Of a stretch of DNA of 64,000 nucleotides, positions 8,637 to 17,821 are shown piece by piece; position 1 is the first letter of the stretch, and every line of letters begins with the position of its first letter. Origin of the DNA: Emticicia sp. BO119. Lineage in GTDB: Bacteria > Bacteroidota > Bacteroidia > Cytophagales > Spirosomataceae. The stretch lies in assembly GCF_013912375.1 (NCBI RefSeq), contig NZ_JACETV010000006.1, forward strand, positions 62,001 to 126,000, read 5' to 3'. The notes under the pieces were generated by a model that searched no databases, was not told the DNA's origin, and saw nothing but the letters and a program-made list of their open reading frames with translations. The translations under genes were made by a program, and so were the position numbers.

Positions 8637-11135
8637 ATGAAAAAAATCCGCTTATTTACTTTATTCTTCATCAATATACTCTGGGCAAATGCTCAAACCA
8701 CCAAAACTCCCGACGAATTTCTTGGCTATAAATTAGGAACAAAATTCAGCTTTCACCACCGTATTGTCGACTACGCCCGGTATGTGGCTACTCAGAATCC
8801 GGCTCAGGTAAGGGTTTTTGATTATGGTACTACTTTTGAAGGCCGCCCTCTGGTTTTAGTGGCTATAGCAACACCTGAAAATTTATCAAAATTAGATGAA
8901 ATACGCACTTCAAACCTGAAAAGTATTGGGTTATTAGATGGTAAACCAACTACAAAAGTACCTGCCATTGCATGGTTGAGTTATAATGTGCACGGAAACG
9001 AAGCAGTTAGTTCAGAAGCTGTAATGCAGGTATTGTATGAATTAGTCAATAAAAATAATACTACAACACAGAGTATCTTAAAAAATACTGTCGTATTAAT
9101 TGACCCTTGCATTAACCCTGACGGGCGCGACAGATATGCACAATGGTATAACAGAGTAGCGAATCAGGGATTTAACGCCACGCCTTTTGCTGCCGAGCAT
9201 AACGAACCTTGGCCAGGCGGACGTTTTAATCATTATCTATTTGACCCCAATCGTGACTGGGCGTGGCAAACACAAGAGATTTCGATGCAGCGCCTGAAAA
9301 TCTATAACCAATGGATGCCACATCTACATGCCGATTTTCACGAAATGGGTGTTAACACTCCTTACTATTTTCCGCCTTCTGCCCGTCCTTATCATGAAGA
9401 TTTAACCGTATGGCAAAGAGAATTTCAACAAACCATCGGCGAATACAACAAAAAATATTTTGATAAAAACTATTGGCTATATTTCTCAAAAGAAAACTAT
9501 GATCTGCTTTATCCGAGTTATGGCGATACTTACCCCTCATATAATGGAGCTATTGGCATGACCTACGAGCAAGGTGGTGGCGGACGTGCCGGTATTGCTA
9601 TAGCCAAAGAAGACGGTGATACTCTGACACTTTCCTATCGTATCTCCCACCATTTTTCAGCCAGTATGGCAACATTAGAAGCAATTTCTTCAAGAGCTGA
9701 TAAAACTGTAGAAGAATTTGTTAAATTCTTTGACCGAAACAAAACCAGTCCGGTCGGTACCTATAAATCATTTGTCTTGAAAAGCAATGGAAATGAAGCA
9801 AAAGTGAAAGCTCTAACCGGGCTTTTAGACAAATTGCAAATCAAATATGGCTATGCAACTAAAGAATCTTCGGCATCGGGTTTTGGCTATCAGAGTCTGA
9901 AAGACGAGAATTTTAAAGTTGAAGCGAACGACCTCGTGATTAGTACTTATCAGCCCAAAGGCACTTTTGTTAAAATTCTATTTGAACCTAAAACAGTTTT
10001 AGAAGACTCACTCACTTATGATATAACAGCTTGGGGCTTGCCTTACGCTTATGGCTTAAAAGCTTTTGCAACCAAAGAAAAACTATCAGTAGGTAATCCT
10101 CAGTCAACCAACACAACTCCTGCGTTAACAGTTGAGGGCAAACCTTATGCTTATATAGCCACTTATAGCTCATTTGAGGATGTAAAATTCTTATCACAGA
10201 TTTTAGCAAAAGGTATTAAAGTGCGTTTCAACGAAAACCCGTTTGAAACAGGCGGAAGAAAATTTGAAGTAGGTTCTATCATTATTACACGAACCAACAA
10301 TTTAAGATTGGGTGATGAGTTTGACAGAATTGTCCAATCGGCAGCTAAAACTTTTAACATTAATCTGTTAGCATCTAATTCTGGCATGGTTACTTCGGGT
10401 AACGACTTTGGTTCAAATTCTGTTAATGTGCTGAAAAACCCTCGTGTAGCAGTCATTTCAGGCGATGGTATCTCTCCTACCGCTTTTGGAGAAGTGTGGC
10501 ACTTCTTTGAACAACAGATAAATTATCCTGTTACTGTGATTGAAGGTTCTACTTTCGGACGTGTCCCGCTCGACCAAATAGATGTGTTGATTTTAGCTGA
10601 TGGAACATATGACAGAATTTTTGGCAATGGCGATGCACTGAAAAAATGGATTCAGGGGGGCGGAAAAGTAATAGCAATGGAAGGAGCAACCGGCTACTTT
10701 GCTGATAAAGATGGTTTTGGATTAAAACGTAAAAAAGATAATTCGGCTACTGATAAACCGGAGCTAAAAACCTACGGTTCAAGAGAACGTGAAAGCATTT
10801 CAGAGCAGGTAGTCGGGGCTATTTACAAAGTTGAAGTAGACAAAACTCATCCGTTAGGCTATGGGACAGACGGAAGTTATTATTTGTTGGCGCGCGACCC
10901 TTACAATTTTGAATACATGAAAGAAGGCTGGAATGTTGGTTATCTCAAAGACAATAATTATGTAACAGGATTTGTAGGTGAAAAAGCCAAAGATAAAATG
11001 AAGAACACTTTGATTTTTGGTGTACATAACATCGGTAGAGGGAAAATTGTATATATGGCTGATGATCCTATTTTCAGAGGATTCTGGTATAGTGGCAAAC
11101 TCCTTTTTGGTAATGCAGTATTTTTAGTCTATTAA
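8637..11135 (+). CDS. Exported M14-family zinc carboxypeptidase
   Basis: 832 residues from MKKIRLFTLFFINILWANAQ, a signal peptide. The frame is open from 8493, but that extension is basic, lacks signal character, overlaps the promoter and reaches towards tRNA-Glu. Zinc ligands are H119-G-N-E122 and H235 in ADFHEMG; substrate-binding residues appear in NPDGRDR (about 160) and DPNRDW (about 203). The catalytic glutamate is probably E311 (TYEQGG). After the peptidase domain (about 25-370) comes a long C-terminal part with a Rossmann/glutamine-amidotransferase-like stretch (VAVISGDGISP to KVIAMEGATGYF). It would trim peptides in the periplasm or outside the cell. Confidence 0.92.
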   Translation: MKKIRLFTLFFINILWANAQTTKTPDEFLGYKLGTKFSFHHRIVDYARYVATQNPAQVRVFDYGTTFEGRPLVLVAIATPENLSKLDEIRTSNLKSIGLLDGKPTTKVPAIAWLSYNVHGNEAVSSEAVMQVLYELVNKNNTTTQSILKNTVVLIDPCINPDGRDRYAQWYNRVANQGFNATPFAAEHNEPWPGGRFNHYLFDPNRDWAWQTQEISMQRLKIYNQWMPHLHADFHEMGVNTPYYFPPSARPYHEDLTVWQREFQQTIGEYNKKYFDKNYWLYFSKENYDLLYPSYGDTYPSYNGAIGMTYEQGGGGRAGIAIAKEDGDTLTLSYRISHHFSASMATLEAISSRADKTVEEFVKFFDRNKTSPVGTYKSFVLKSNGNEAKVKALTGLLDKLQIKYGYATKESSASGFGYQSLKDENFKVEANDLVISTYQPKGTFVKILFEPKTVLEDSLTYDITAWGLPYAYGLKAFATKEKLSVGNPQSTNTTPALTVEGKPYAYIATYSSFEDVKFLSQILAKGIKVRFNENPFETGGRKFEVGSIIITRTNNLRLGDEFDRIVQSAAKTFNINLLASNSGMVTSGNDFGSNSVNVLKNPRVAVISGDGISPTAFGEVWHFFEQQINYPVTVIEGSTFGRVPLDQIDVLILADGTYDRIFGNGDALKKWIQGGGKVIAMEGATGYFADKDGFGLKRKKDNSATDKPELKTYGSRERESISEQVVGAIYKVEVDKTHPLGYGTDGSYYLLARDPYNFEYMKEGWNVGYLKDNNYVTGFVGEKAKDKMKNTLIFGVHNIGRGKIVYMADDPIFRGFWYSGKLLFGNAVFLVY

Positions 11136-11163
11136 ACATAACCTGATTTCGTTTATAACAACC

Positions 11164-12099
11164 ATGGATTCAACCCGACGTTCGTTTCTTAAGAATGCAG
11201 CTTTAGGCAGTGCCGCCGTATGTGCACCTGTTTTAACTCAGGCACAACCAACTCCCTCAGCTACAGTAGCTGGTAAAATAAAATTGAGTGTATCCAGCTA
11301 TTCTTACTGGCACTTTAAGGGAGAGAAATTTCCGATAGAGAAAGTAATTGATGAAGCGGCCAAATTAGGTTTGGAAGGTATTGATGTATTGCATCGACAG
11401 ATGGCAGGCGAAGATAACGCTTATTTGCAAAAACTAAAGAAACACGCATTTGTGAATGGCATTGCCATGACCTGCCTTTCAATTCATCAGGGCTTTGTTA
11501 ACCCTGATAAAGCAGAACTGAAAAAACATATCGACCATACTAACCACTGCATTGAATTAGCTTATAAAATGGGAATACCCTGTATGCGCTTAAACACAGG
11601 CCGTTGGGGAACAATAAAATCTTTTGATGATTTTATGGCAAAAAGAGGGATTGAGCCTGCCATTGAAGGTTATACCGAAGATGAAGCCTTCAAATGGTGT
11701 ATCGACAGCATTCAACAATGTTTGAAGAAAGCCGAAGAATGTGGTGTACTATTAGCCCTTGAAAACCATTGGGGATTGGGTTCAACACCCGAAGGGATGC
11801 TTCGTATTAAAAATGCTATTGACTCGCCTTGGTTAAGCCTTTTAATGGATACTGGTAATTTTCTTGAAAATCCTTACGATAAATTAGAAAAAATTGCCCC
11901 ACAAACCAGTTTCGTTCAGGCTAAAACCTACTATGGTGGTGGTGTATGGTACTCTCTTGATCTGGACTACAAACGAATAGCCGATATTCTGAAAAAAGTA
12001 AACTATCAGGGTTACGTCTCAATAGAATTTGAAGGTAATGAAGACCCATTCACCGGAGTTAAGAAAAGCGTTGATTTATTAAGAAGCGTCTTGTATTAA
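11164..12099 (+). CDS. Exported sugar phosphate isomerase/epimerase (TIM barrel)
   Basis: 311 residues. The N-terminus STRRSFLKNAALGSAA is a twin-arginine (Tat) signal, implying export of the folded enzyme. The rest is an AP-endonuclease-2-type TIM barrel: LSVSSYSYWHF (strand 1), GLEGIDVLH, ALENHWGLGST with the conserved glutamate/asparagine, LLMDTGNF with the metal aspartate, and VSIEFEGNEDP with the last glutamate. Such enzymes isomerise or epimerise keto sugars with a divalent metal. It begins 28 bp after the M14 gene and ends before a strong terminator. Substrate unknown. Confidence 0.88.
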   Translation: MDSTRRSFLKNAALGSAAVCAPVLTQAQPTPSATVAGKIKLSVSSYSYWHFKGEKFPIEKVIDEAAKLGLEGIDVLHRQMAGEDNAYLQKLKKHAFVNGIAMTCLSIHQGFVNPDKAELKKHIDHTNHCIELAYKMGIPCMRLNTGRWGTIKSFDDFMAKRGIEPAIEGYTEDEAFKWCIDSIQQCLKKAEECGVLLALENHWGLGSTPEGMLRIKNAIDSPWLSLLMDTGNFLENPYDKLEKIAPQTSFVQAKTYYGGGVWYSLDLDYKRIADILKKVNYQGYVSIEFEGNEDPFTGVKKSVDLLRSVLY

Positions 12100-12115
12100 A
12101 TCTTTTGTTAATCTT

Positions 12116-12151
12116 AGTGTTCGTAAAAGATATTTTACGAACACTTATTTT
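12116..12151. terminator. Bidirectional terminator between convergent genes
   Basis: A perfect 13-bp stem, AGTGTTCGTAAAA (12116-12128) with its inverse at 12133-12145, 4-nt loop, then a T tract. It includes part of the stop codon of the minus-strand PepSY gene. Confidence 0.9.
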
Positions 12152-13254
12152 TTTATATGAATTGCCATTTTGTGTCTTTTTCTACGTCGTCGCCAAAGCA
12201 AAAATCCTGTAATAGACAGAAATCCTGGTGTAAGCCCAACAAAAACATAGATTACTCTGATGAGTCCCCCCCCATAACTACCAATATGTAGAGAATAAAA
12301 AGTAGCTTCAATTTTATTCCACAGATTTTCGTCAGCAATAAGGTTTACACTGATCAACTCTCCTGTCTGTGGGTTAAATTGAATAGAGTTATTGCCAGCC
12401 CATATAGCCGCTTCTCCTTTTACCGCCCCTCTTACAAAAAACTTTTTATTAGGTTGCGTTGGCAAATACACGTATTGCGGTGTTAAATCGGGCATTTCTA
12501 TTAATGCCTGTTTAAACAAGGAATCTAATGAATGTTTTGCCAATGTATTAGGTTTAGTCGGAATCATTTCATTGGCCCATACTTTCGGTTCAAAGGCAAA
12601 CAGATTCAGCCAGAATCCGGTAAAAGCAATGATTATATTGAAGAATAATGCCCATACACCTACAATCCGGTGCAAATCAGAAGTAATAGTTCGCCAGCTT
12701 TTACGATTAATTTTTATTCGGAAGGTTAATACCTGAATAATATGTTTCTTATAGATAATAAATCCGGTAATAATGGAAATAATAATACATAGCCCCAAAA
12801 GTCCCACAAAAGCAGCACCGGGCACACCCACCTGAATACTGAAATGATACTGATAAATCCATTCAATGGCACTTGGTGTGAGGTTTTGCAATTCGCCTTC
12901 TCTTAAAATTCTACCTGTAAACGGGTCATAGGTAATGAGCCCTAAATCGTAACTGGTAATACGGGCATCGTTGAGATATAGCCTGAAATTAAAGGCTTTA
13001 TCTGGTGCATCGTCAGGATTTATCCAGGCTATGCCATCAATTGCGGGATAGCGTTTGGCAATATCTTCATAAAAATAATCAAGCGGAAGTCTTTTTTGCT
13101 GCTGCTGAACGGTGAGTAGTTCTTTGTTTGCCCAATCATCAATTTCTTTTTTGAATACGAGGGCAGAACCGCTTAATCCTAATAAAATCAAAAAAAAGCC
13201 ATTAATCAGCCCGAACCAACTATGTATTCTAAAAAGCTGACGATTTAGTTTCAT
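12145..13254 (-). CDS. PepSY-associated transmembrane protein
   Basis: 369 residues from MKLNRQLFRIHSWFGLINGF. The frame is open 29 codons further upstream, but that stretch overlaps the preceding gene and has no family similarity. The PepSY_TM signature is IHSWFGLINGFFLILLGLSGSALVF (TM1), then a periplasmic PepSY region (about 35-140). Next come TM2 (AFVGLLGLCIIISIITGFIIY), HRIVGVWALFFNIIIAFTGFWL (TM3), a second periplasmic segment, and a final helix before an RRRRKR basic tail. Relatives are found with TonB-dependent iron uptake and may act as ferric reductases; no receptor lies next to it here. It is the last gene of a four-gene operon, 10 bp after the lactonase gene. Confidence 0.88.
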   Translation of the reverse strand: MKLNRQLFRIHSWFGLINGFFLILLGLSGSALVFKKEIDDWANKELLTVQQQQKRLPLDYFYEDIAKRYPAIDGIAWINPDDAPDKAFNFRLYLNDARITSYDLGLITYDPFTGRILREGELQNLTPSAIEWIYQYHFSIQVGVPGAAFVGLLGLCIIISIITGFIIYKKHIIQVLTFRIKINRKSWRTITSDLHRIVGVWALFFNIIIAFTGFWLNLFAFEPKVWANEMIPTKPNTLAKHSLDSLFKQALIEMPDLTPQYVYLPTQPNKKFFVRGAVKGEAAIWAGNNSIQFNPQTGELISVNLIADENLWNKIEATFYSLHIGSYGGGLIRVIYVFVGLTPGFLSITGFLLWRRRRKRHKMAIHIKK

Positions 13255-13264
13255 ATTTTCTTTG

Positions 13265-14305
13265 TTATTTTCTCCACGAACACAGCAAAACCTTGTCACC
13301 GAAAACACTCCCAATAAGCATTTTATTTCGCCACACTGCACTCACACTTGAACCTGAAAGTGGGCTTCCATCGTTCAGATAAATGCTTTCAACGGTTGGT
13401 TTTTCATTTTCAAAAGAGATTTTAACTACCTCTGATGGTGATAATTTTGAATGGTCTTTGGAATGCGCTAAAAAAGCCAGTAATTTTGGATGGCACCCTA
13501 CCCATAAATCACCTGATTCATCTAATTCTATATTATCTGCCCCATTAACAACTATTTCACTATTTTCTGTTAATTTACCTGAGGTAATGTCTCTGTCAAA
13601 AATTTTGATTCTTTTTCCGGTAGTAGCTGCCACAAATAATTTCTTCCCGTCCTGACTTACATTAATCCCATTTGCATATAAAAAGCCATCTGCAACTATA
13701 TTTGCTTTATTCCCGTCAAAATAGCAAACATTCCCCATTGGTATCTGTAATAAATCTTTCTTAGAGCGCCAAGACGATTTCTTTTCATCGTGGTCGTTGG
13801 TCAGATAAAACTGTCTTTCCCCTACCCCGACTATATCATTCGGACTGATGAACAAATCATTTTTAATGGTTTCTTTATGAACAAGTGAACTATCGGTAAA
13901 TTGAAATATCTCGATTGAAGTATCTAAATTCAGATGATGATTAACTACAAAAAGCAGTTTTTGTCCCTCAGGTGATTGATATAAACTAATGCCGTGTGGG
14001 TGGAAATCTGTAAAAGGCAGATTATCGGTTAGTTTAACAGGGGTTGGGGTTTCTTCTTTAAGATTTAATAGGAAAATAGCGCCATCAGGTGCGTTTTCAG
14101 TAAACTTACTGGAAGAAACCAGTGCCAAACCTGTTGATTTATCTATTGTTATATCTTCTGCTCCATTAAAACCCTTGATTTCGGTTACTTTGCCTTCAAA
14201 ATGCGGTTCTATTTTCGTAAAAAGACCAGAATTCCAAAGCGTTCTAAGAACGAATATGATTATCAGCAGCAGTACTCCTAAGGTAATTTTTAACCAGAGT
14301 TTCAT
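13265..14305 (-). CDS. Paraoxonase/arylesterase-like beta-propeller lactonase
   Basis: 346 residues with an N-terminal signal anchor (about 5-21). The sequence follows the animal paraoxonase (PON) family closely: predicted calcium ligands E50-D51 (GAED), N156-D157 (ISPNDIVGVG), N212 (YANGI) and D257-N258 (GADNI), and the catalytic histidine pair as H102-P-H104-G-I-S and H123 in VVNHH. The segment FYLTNDHDEKK is also PON-like. Such enzymes are calcium-dependent lactonases/arylesterases. It would be anchored in the inner membrane facing the periplasm. It sits in the same operon as hydroxypyruvate isomerase-like and PepSY genes, with 10-18 bp gaps. Confidence 0.85.
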   Translation of the reverse strand: MKLWLKITLGVLLLIIIFVLRTLWNSGLFTKIEPHFEGKVTEIKGFNGAEDITIDKSTGLALVSSSKFTENAPDGAIFLLNLKEETPTPVKLTDNLPFTDFHPHGISLYQSPEGQKLLFVVNHHLNLDTSIEIFQFTDSSLVHKETIKNDLFISPNDIVGVGERQFYLTNDHDEKKSSWRSKKDLLQIPMGNVCYFDGNKANIVADGFLYANGINVSQDGKKLFVAATTGKRIKIFDRDITSGKLTENSEIVVNGADNIELDESGDLWVGCHPKLLAFLAHSKDHSKLSPSEVVKISFENEKPTVESIYLNDGSPLSGSSVSAVWRNKMLIGSVFGDKVLLCSWRK

Positions 14306-14323
14306 AGGGTGTATAAGGTTTAA

Positions 14324-15541
14324 TCAGTTCATTTTTCTAATCCAGAATAAGTATAATAGTGAAACTACTATAGCGTTAATGCTAAAAGTAATTAATATAA
14401 ATGTGGCTCTGTTATTAGTTTCTGACAAAGTCTGTTGCTCGTCTATTTGCATTACATTTGCCCATGCAATAAAGGCATCGGCCATCGGGAAAGTGCCAAA
14501 GAAATATTTCTTTTGTTGGTTTATGATTATTGGAAACCCTAAGCCTTCAATATTATTACGCAGGCTTCTCGCAATGCGGAAATCTTTATGAACGGCCATT
14601 GCTTTAATACCAACAATAGAAGCTACACCGCCAACATTCCAAATAACAGGGCCAGAATCAATATCACTAACGCCTGCGTGTCCTTTAGGAAATTCTCTAA
14701 TAGCGACCAATCCTAAACGACGGTCAAGAAAATGTTTTTTATATTTTATATATACTTGCCTAGCTAAGATTGAATCAATTTCAGGTAAAAAAACATTTAT
14801 CAAGCTTTGTGACGAGCCTCTTGGTGATTTTTCATCTACTGAATGAGGAATTAACCCTGTATTTGCATCTAAATCAGACTCCACATAGTTCATACATTTT
14901 CTTATTACCTTCTGATATTTTGGAGCGAACAATTTATCATATAAGGCCAATGTGGCTAAACATATTATATTGTCAGCCTGCCAAGTACCTGAGCTATATG
15001 AGCTTAGATAAGAAAATTCATTTGTACTATAAGCATTAGCAATTTTTTCACATTTTAACTGAAAACTTTCTATGTCTATTGTTCTTCTCTGATTTTGATT
15101 AACTAATGATAGCTTTTTCCCTAAAAGCAGTGTTGTCCAGCCTTGATAAAATGCACCATATTCTAAAGTTAAATTTTTATTGAAAGCTTCTTTCCCTTTC
15201 TGCGAATTTACCTGTTTTATTGCCCAATCAATTTCAGTAAAACCTTCTTCTATTAAAGGTGAATTTATTTCAGTTTTATTAATAAACTCACACCAGGTCA
15301 GGCCGTAAATTACATTAAAAAATACAAAACCCTCTGGAAAAATTTGTTGCAACTCTTCGGCTTTCCCGCTATGAATTTCTTTTTTCAGAAAGTTCAATTG
15401 CTGAATAATATCCTGATTATAAGCATGATTATTACTTATGACAAAATCAGGCTTATAATAAAGTCTTATACTTAAATGAATCAGCAAAAACATTAGAATC
15501 AGCAGAAAAAAACTGCAAATAGCTTTTAAAGTTATAAGCAT
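14324..15541 (-). CDS. Membrane protein of unknown function
   Basis: 405 residues with one hydrophobic helix at each end (about 5-26 and 382-402) and a large mostly helical region between them that should lie in the periplasm. Conserved-looking stretches rich in Gly/Trp/Tyr are FFNVIYGLTWCEF, LEYGAFYQGWTTLLLG, YSSGTWQADN, GVSDIDSGPVIWNVGGVAS and FGTFPMADAFIAWA. Repeated helical segments ending in such motifs suggest an alpha/alpha toroid like those of some glycan-active or terpene-active enzymes, but this is a guess. No family recognised. It lies 17 bp after the hydroxypyruvate isomerase-like gene in the same operon. Confidence 0.75.
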   Translation of the reverse strand: MLITLKAICSFFLLILMFLLIHLSIRLYYKPDFVISNNHAYNQDIIQQLNFLKKEIHSGKAEELQQIFPEGFVFFNVIYGLTWCEFINKTEINSPLIEEGFTEIDWAIKQVNSQKGKEAFNKNLTLEYGAFYQGWTTLLLGKKLSLVNQNQRRTIDIESFQLKCEKIANAYSTNEFSYLSSYSSGTWQADNIICLATLALYDKLFAPKYQKVIRKCMNYVESDLDANTGLIPHSVDEKSPRGSSQSLINVFLPEIDSILARQVYIKYKKHFLDRRLGLVAIREFPKGHAGVSDIDSGPVIWNVGGVASIVGIKAMAVHKDFRIARSLRNNIEGLGFPIIINQQKKYFFGTFPMADAFIAWANVMQIDEQQTLSETNNRATFILITFSINAIVVSLLYLFWIRKMN

Positions 15542-15558
15542 AATGATTTAGTAAAACT

Positions 15559-16455
15559 TTACACATCACAAATCTCCACCCCCTGCTTCAATGAAGCTAT
15601 TTTATCTGTACGTGCAGGAATAAATTCTTGTGCAACAAAACCCTTAAAACCAGTGTCGACAATTGCCTCCATAATGGCCGGATAATATAATTCTTGCGTT
15701 TTGTCTATCTCATGTCTACCTGGCACTCCACCTGTGTGATAATGCGCAATGTATTTCTGATTTTCTTTAATGGTTCTGATTACATCGCCTTCCATAATCT
15801 GCATGTGGTAAATATCGTAGAGTAATTTGAAATTGTCTGCATCAATCATTTTGCATAATTCTACTCCCCAGTTAGTGTGGTCGCACATATAATCTTTATG
15901 ATCAACTTTGCTATTTAATAGCTCCATTACCAGCACTACTTTCTTACTTTCAGCATAGGATAAAATTCTTTTCAAACCCTCAGCGCAGTTTTTCATGCCC
16001 TGTTCATCATCTATATCCTTATCCCGATTGCCCGAAAAACAAATTAGATTGGTAAACCCTGCTTTGGCTGTTTCATCTATCAAATATTGATGCCATTTTT
16101 CAAGGCCATCATGGTGTTCTTTTTTGTTCCAGCCTTTCACAATTCCCCAATCTTCGGATGTACTCGAAACCATGGCACAGGTTAATCCATACTTTTTAAC
16201 AGTTGCAAATTCTTCAGGTTTCAGCAATTCGATAGATTCCAGACCTATAGTTTTGGCTGACTTGCATAGATCATCAAGAGGGATAGAATCGTAACACCAT
16301 TTACAGACAGAATGATTGATTTTCCCTTTTAAGTCAGCACCCATTCCAAGATCAGCGGCATCAATCCGGGAAGCAACTACTCCGGCTACGGCTACAGTAG
16401 CGGCTCCTCCAACAATTTTTTTCATAGCATTACGGCGAGAGTTTGAATTTTCCAT
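15559..16455 (-). CDS. Exported hydroxypyruvate isomerase-like TIM barrel
   Basis: 298 residues. The N-terminus carries paired arginines (SNSRRNAMKKIVGGAA) before a hydrophobic alanine/valine stretch, a likely Tat signal. The barrel matches the hydroxypyruvate isomerase branch of the AP-endonuclease-2 superfamily: INHSVCKWCYDSIPLDDLC, VVLVMELLNSKVDH (catalytic glutamate), FKLLYDIYHMQIMEGD (metal aspartate and histidine), YHTGGVPGRHEID and FVAQEFIPA (second glutamate). The reaction would be hydroxypyruvate to tartronate semialdehyde, or a related ketose isomerisation. It is the first gene of the minus-strand operon and divergent from the GH16 gene. Confidence 0.87.
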   Translation of the reverse strand: MENSNSRRNAMKKIVGGAATVAVAGVVASRIDAADLGMGADLKGKINHSVCKWCYDSIPLDDLCKSAKTIGLESIELLKPEEFATVKKYGLTCAMVSSTSEDWGIVKGWNKKEHHDGLEKWHQYLIDETAKAGFTNLICFSGNRDKDIDDEQGMKNCAEGLKRILSYAESKKVVLVMELLNSKVDHKDYMCDHTNWGVELCKMIDADNFKLLYDIYHMQIMEGDVIRTIKENQKYIAHYHTGGVPGRHEIDKTQELYYPAIMEAIVDTGFKGFVAQEFIPARTDKIASLKQGVEICDV

Positions 16456-16496
16456 ACTTTTGGAAAGTATTTAAAATATTAGGGGTTGAAATTATA

Positions 16497-16504
16497 CAAA
16501 TGTA
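16497..16504 (-). promoter_or_regulatory. -7 box for the hydroxypyruvate isomerase-like operon
   Basis: Read leftwards this is TACATTTG, a match to TAnnTTTG, 41 bp before the start codon at 16455 in the divergent intergenic region with the GH16 gene. Confidence 0.45.
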
Positions 16505-16534
16505 TAAAATCACCTTTTTAATCTATTCTTCCTT

Positions 16535-17383
16535 ATGAAAAAATTATTTGCATTCAGTTTCTGCCTGTCCGTTCTGGCATTGTACATCTCTTGTCAGAAA
16601 ATTCACAATGACGCTATAAACTTAAACCCTCCAAAGTATGTAATTGACGAATCAAAACCTGTTTGGGCCGATGAATTTAACTACACAGGCTTACCTGACC
16701 CGACCAAATGGGGCTATGATATTGGTGGCCACGGCTGGGGAAATCAGGAAAAACAATTTTATACCAATGATGCCAAAAATGCCCGTGTTGAAAACGGTCT
16801 GTTGATTATTGAAGCCAGAAAAGAAAAAATGGAAAACAACGATTATACTTCGGCAAGATTGGTTACAAAAAACAAAGGAGACTTTTTATATGGTAGGTTT
16901 GAATTTAAAGCCAAACTTCCGAAAGGAAGAGGTACATGGCCTGCAGCGTGGATGTTGGCTACAGAGAAATCGTATGGAGCGAATTACTGGCCTGATAACG
17001 GTGAGATTGACATTATTGAACACGTAGGCTTTGATCAGGATCGTGTGCATGGGAATATTCATACGAAGGCATTTAACCATACAATTAAAACCAATAAAGG
17101 AAACAATGTAGTTGTACAAGGCGTATCTGATAGCTTTCATATTTATGCCTGTGAGTGGACACCCGATGCAATCAGTATTGAGATAGACGGCAACAAATAT
17201 TTTACTTTTCCTAAACAAAGTAATTATGGTTGGGAAGAATGGCCTTTTGATAAGAAATTCCACATGATATTAAACATCGCCATTGGTGGAGGCTGGGGAG
17301 GACAAAAAGGAATTGATGACAGCATTTTCCCTCAACGAATGGAGGTAGACTACGTGAGAGTCTACCAGGCTGTAAAAAAATAG
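16535..17383 (+). CDS. GH16 endo-beta-glucanase (laminarinase-like) lipoprotein
   Basis: 282 residues. A lipoprotein signal ends at Cys20 (YISC), placing the enzyme on an envelope membrane. The single catalytic domain has the GH16 motif E157-I-D159-I-I-E162 (nucleophile, assisting aspartate, acid/base), with WADEFNY and GRGTWPAAWML upstream and ILNIAIGGGWGG near the C-terminus, as in bacterial beta-1,3-glucanases. It would cut laminarin or related beta-glucans at the cell surface. No SusC/SusD pair lies nearby, so it is not in a canonical PUL. A hairpin terminator follows at 17458. Confidence 0.93.
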   Translation: MKKLFAFSFCLSVLALYISCQKIHNDAINLNPPKYVIDESKPVWADEFNYTGLPDPTKWGYDIGGHGWGNQEKQFYTNDAKNARVENGLLIIEARKEKMENNDYTSARLVTKNKGDFLYGRFEFKAKLPKGRGTWPAAWMLATEKSYGANYWPDNGEIDIIEHVGFDQDRVHGNIHTKAFNHTIKTNKGNNVVVQGVSDSFHIYACEWTPDAISIEIDGNKYFTFPKQSNYGWEEWPFDKKFHMILNIAIGGGWGGQKGIDDSIFPQRMEVDYVRVYQAVKK

Positions 17384-17457
17384 ATGGTTTATGGTGGATA
17401 AGCGGGAAAAGCAATTAAAACAAGAAGCACTACCCATACGAATCCTGATGAAATAAG

Positions 17458-17487
17458 AAAAGCAAGAATCAGATGACTCTTGCTTTT
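17458..17487. terminator. Hairpin terminator after the GH16 gene
   Basis: Stem AAAAGCAAGAATC (17458-17470) pairs with 17475-17487 with one G-U pair and a 4-nt loop; A- and T-rich flanks could serve both strands. Confidence 0.7.
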
Positions 17488-17571
17488 GCTCTCGTCAAAC
17501 TGCTGTTGATTATTAAAATCATCGAGCCGTTGGCTTCAGCGAACGGGCCGGTGATTTTATGGCACATTGCC

Positions 17572-17661
17572 TTACGCTTTACACGCATTTACTGCAATAA
17601 TAGCAATAAAAATCATCACGACAACAATTTCATCAAAATATTCGTAAAAAATCTTCTTCAT
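17572..17661 (-). CDS. Putative 29-residue membrane peptide
   Basis: An ATG at 17661 is preceded by AAAGGAGT, an unusually good ribosome binding site for this genome, and opens a 29-codon frame. It encodes a charged start (MKKIFYEYFDEI) followed by one hydrophobic helix (about residues 13-25) and ends NACKA. Composition and signals fit a real single-pass membrane peptide. The GC-containing stem-loop and the terminator at 17458 lie downstream on this strand. No homologue can be named from sequence alone. Confidence 0.45.
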   Translation of the reverse strand: MKKIFYEYFDEIVVVMIFIAIIAVNACKA

Positions 17662-17821
17662 ACTCCTTTACTTTTCATAAAATGACACTAATTTCCTCAA
17701 AAAGGTTGGAACGCAAGTATTATTTATTTGTTAAGTTAAGGTAGTCTTCAGAAGTGTATATTCATGGCTATAACAAGTGCGTGTTTACAATGCAAATATC
17801 GCTAAGCCAACGTTTCCAGCC

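Noticed and set aside
13989-14591. A 200-codon open frame on the plus strand
   Set aside because: It lies antisense to the paraoxonase-like and unknown membrane-protein genes, spans their junction, and has low-complexity composition with no signal or domain.
17473-17685. A 70-codon plus-strand frame
   Set aside because: It begins inside a terminator hairpin and overlaps the better supported small minus-strand peptide; no ribosome binding site.
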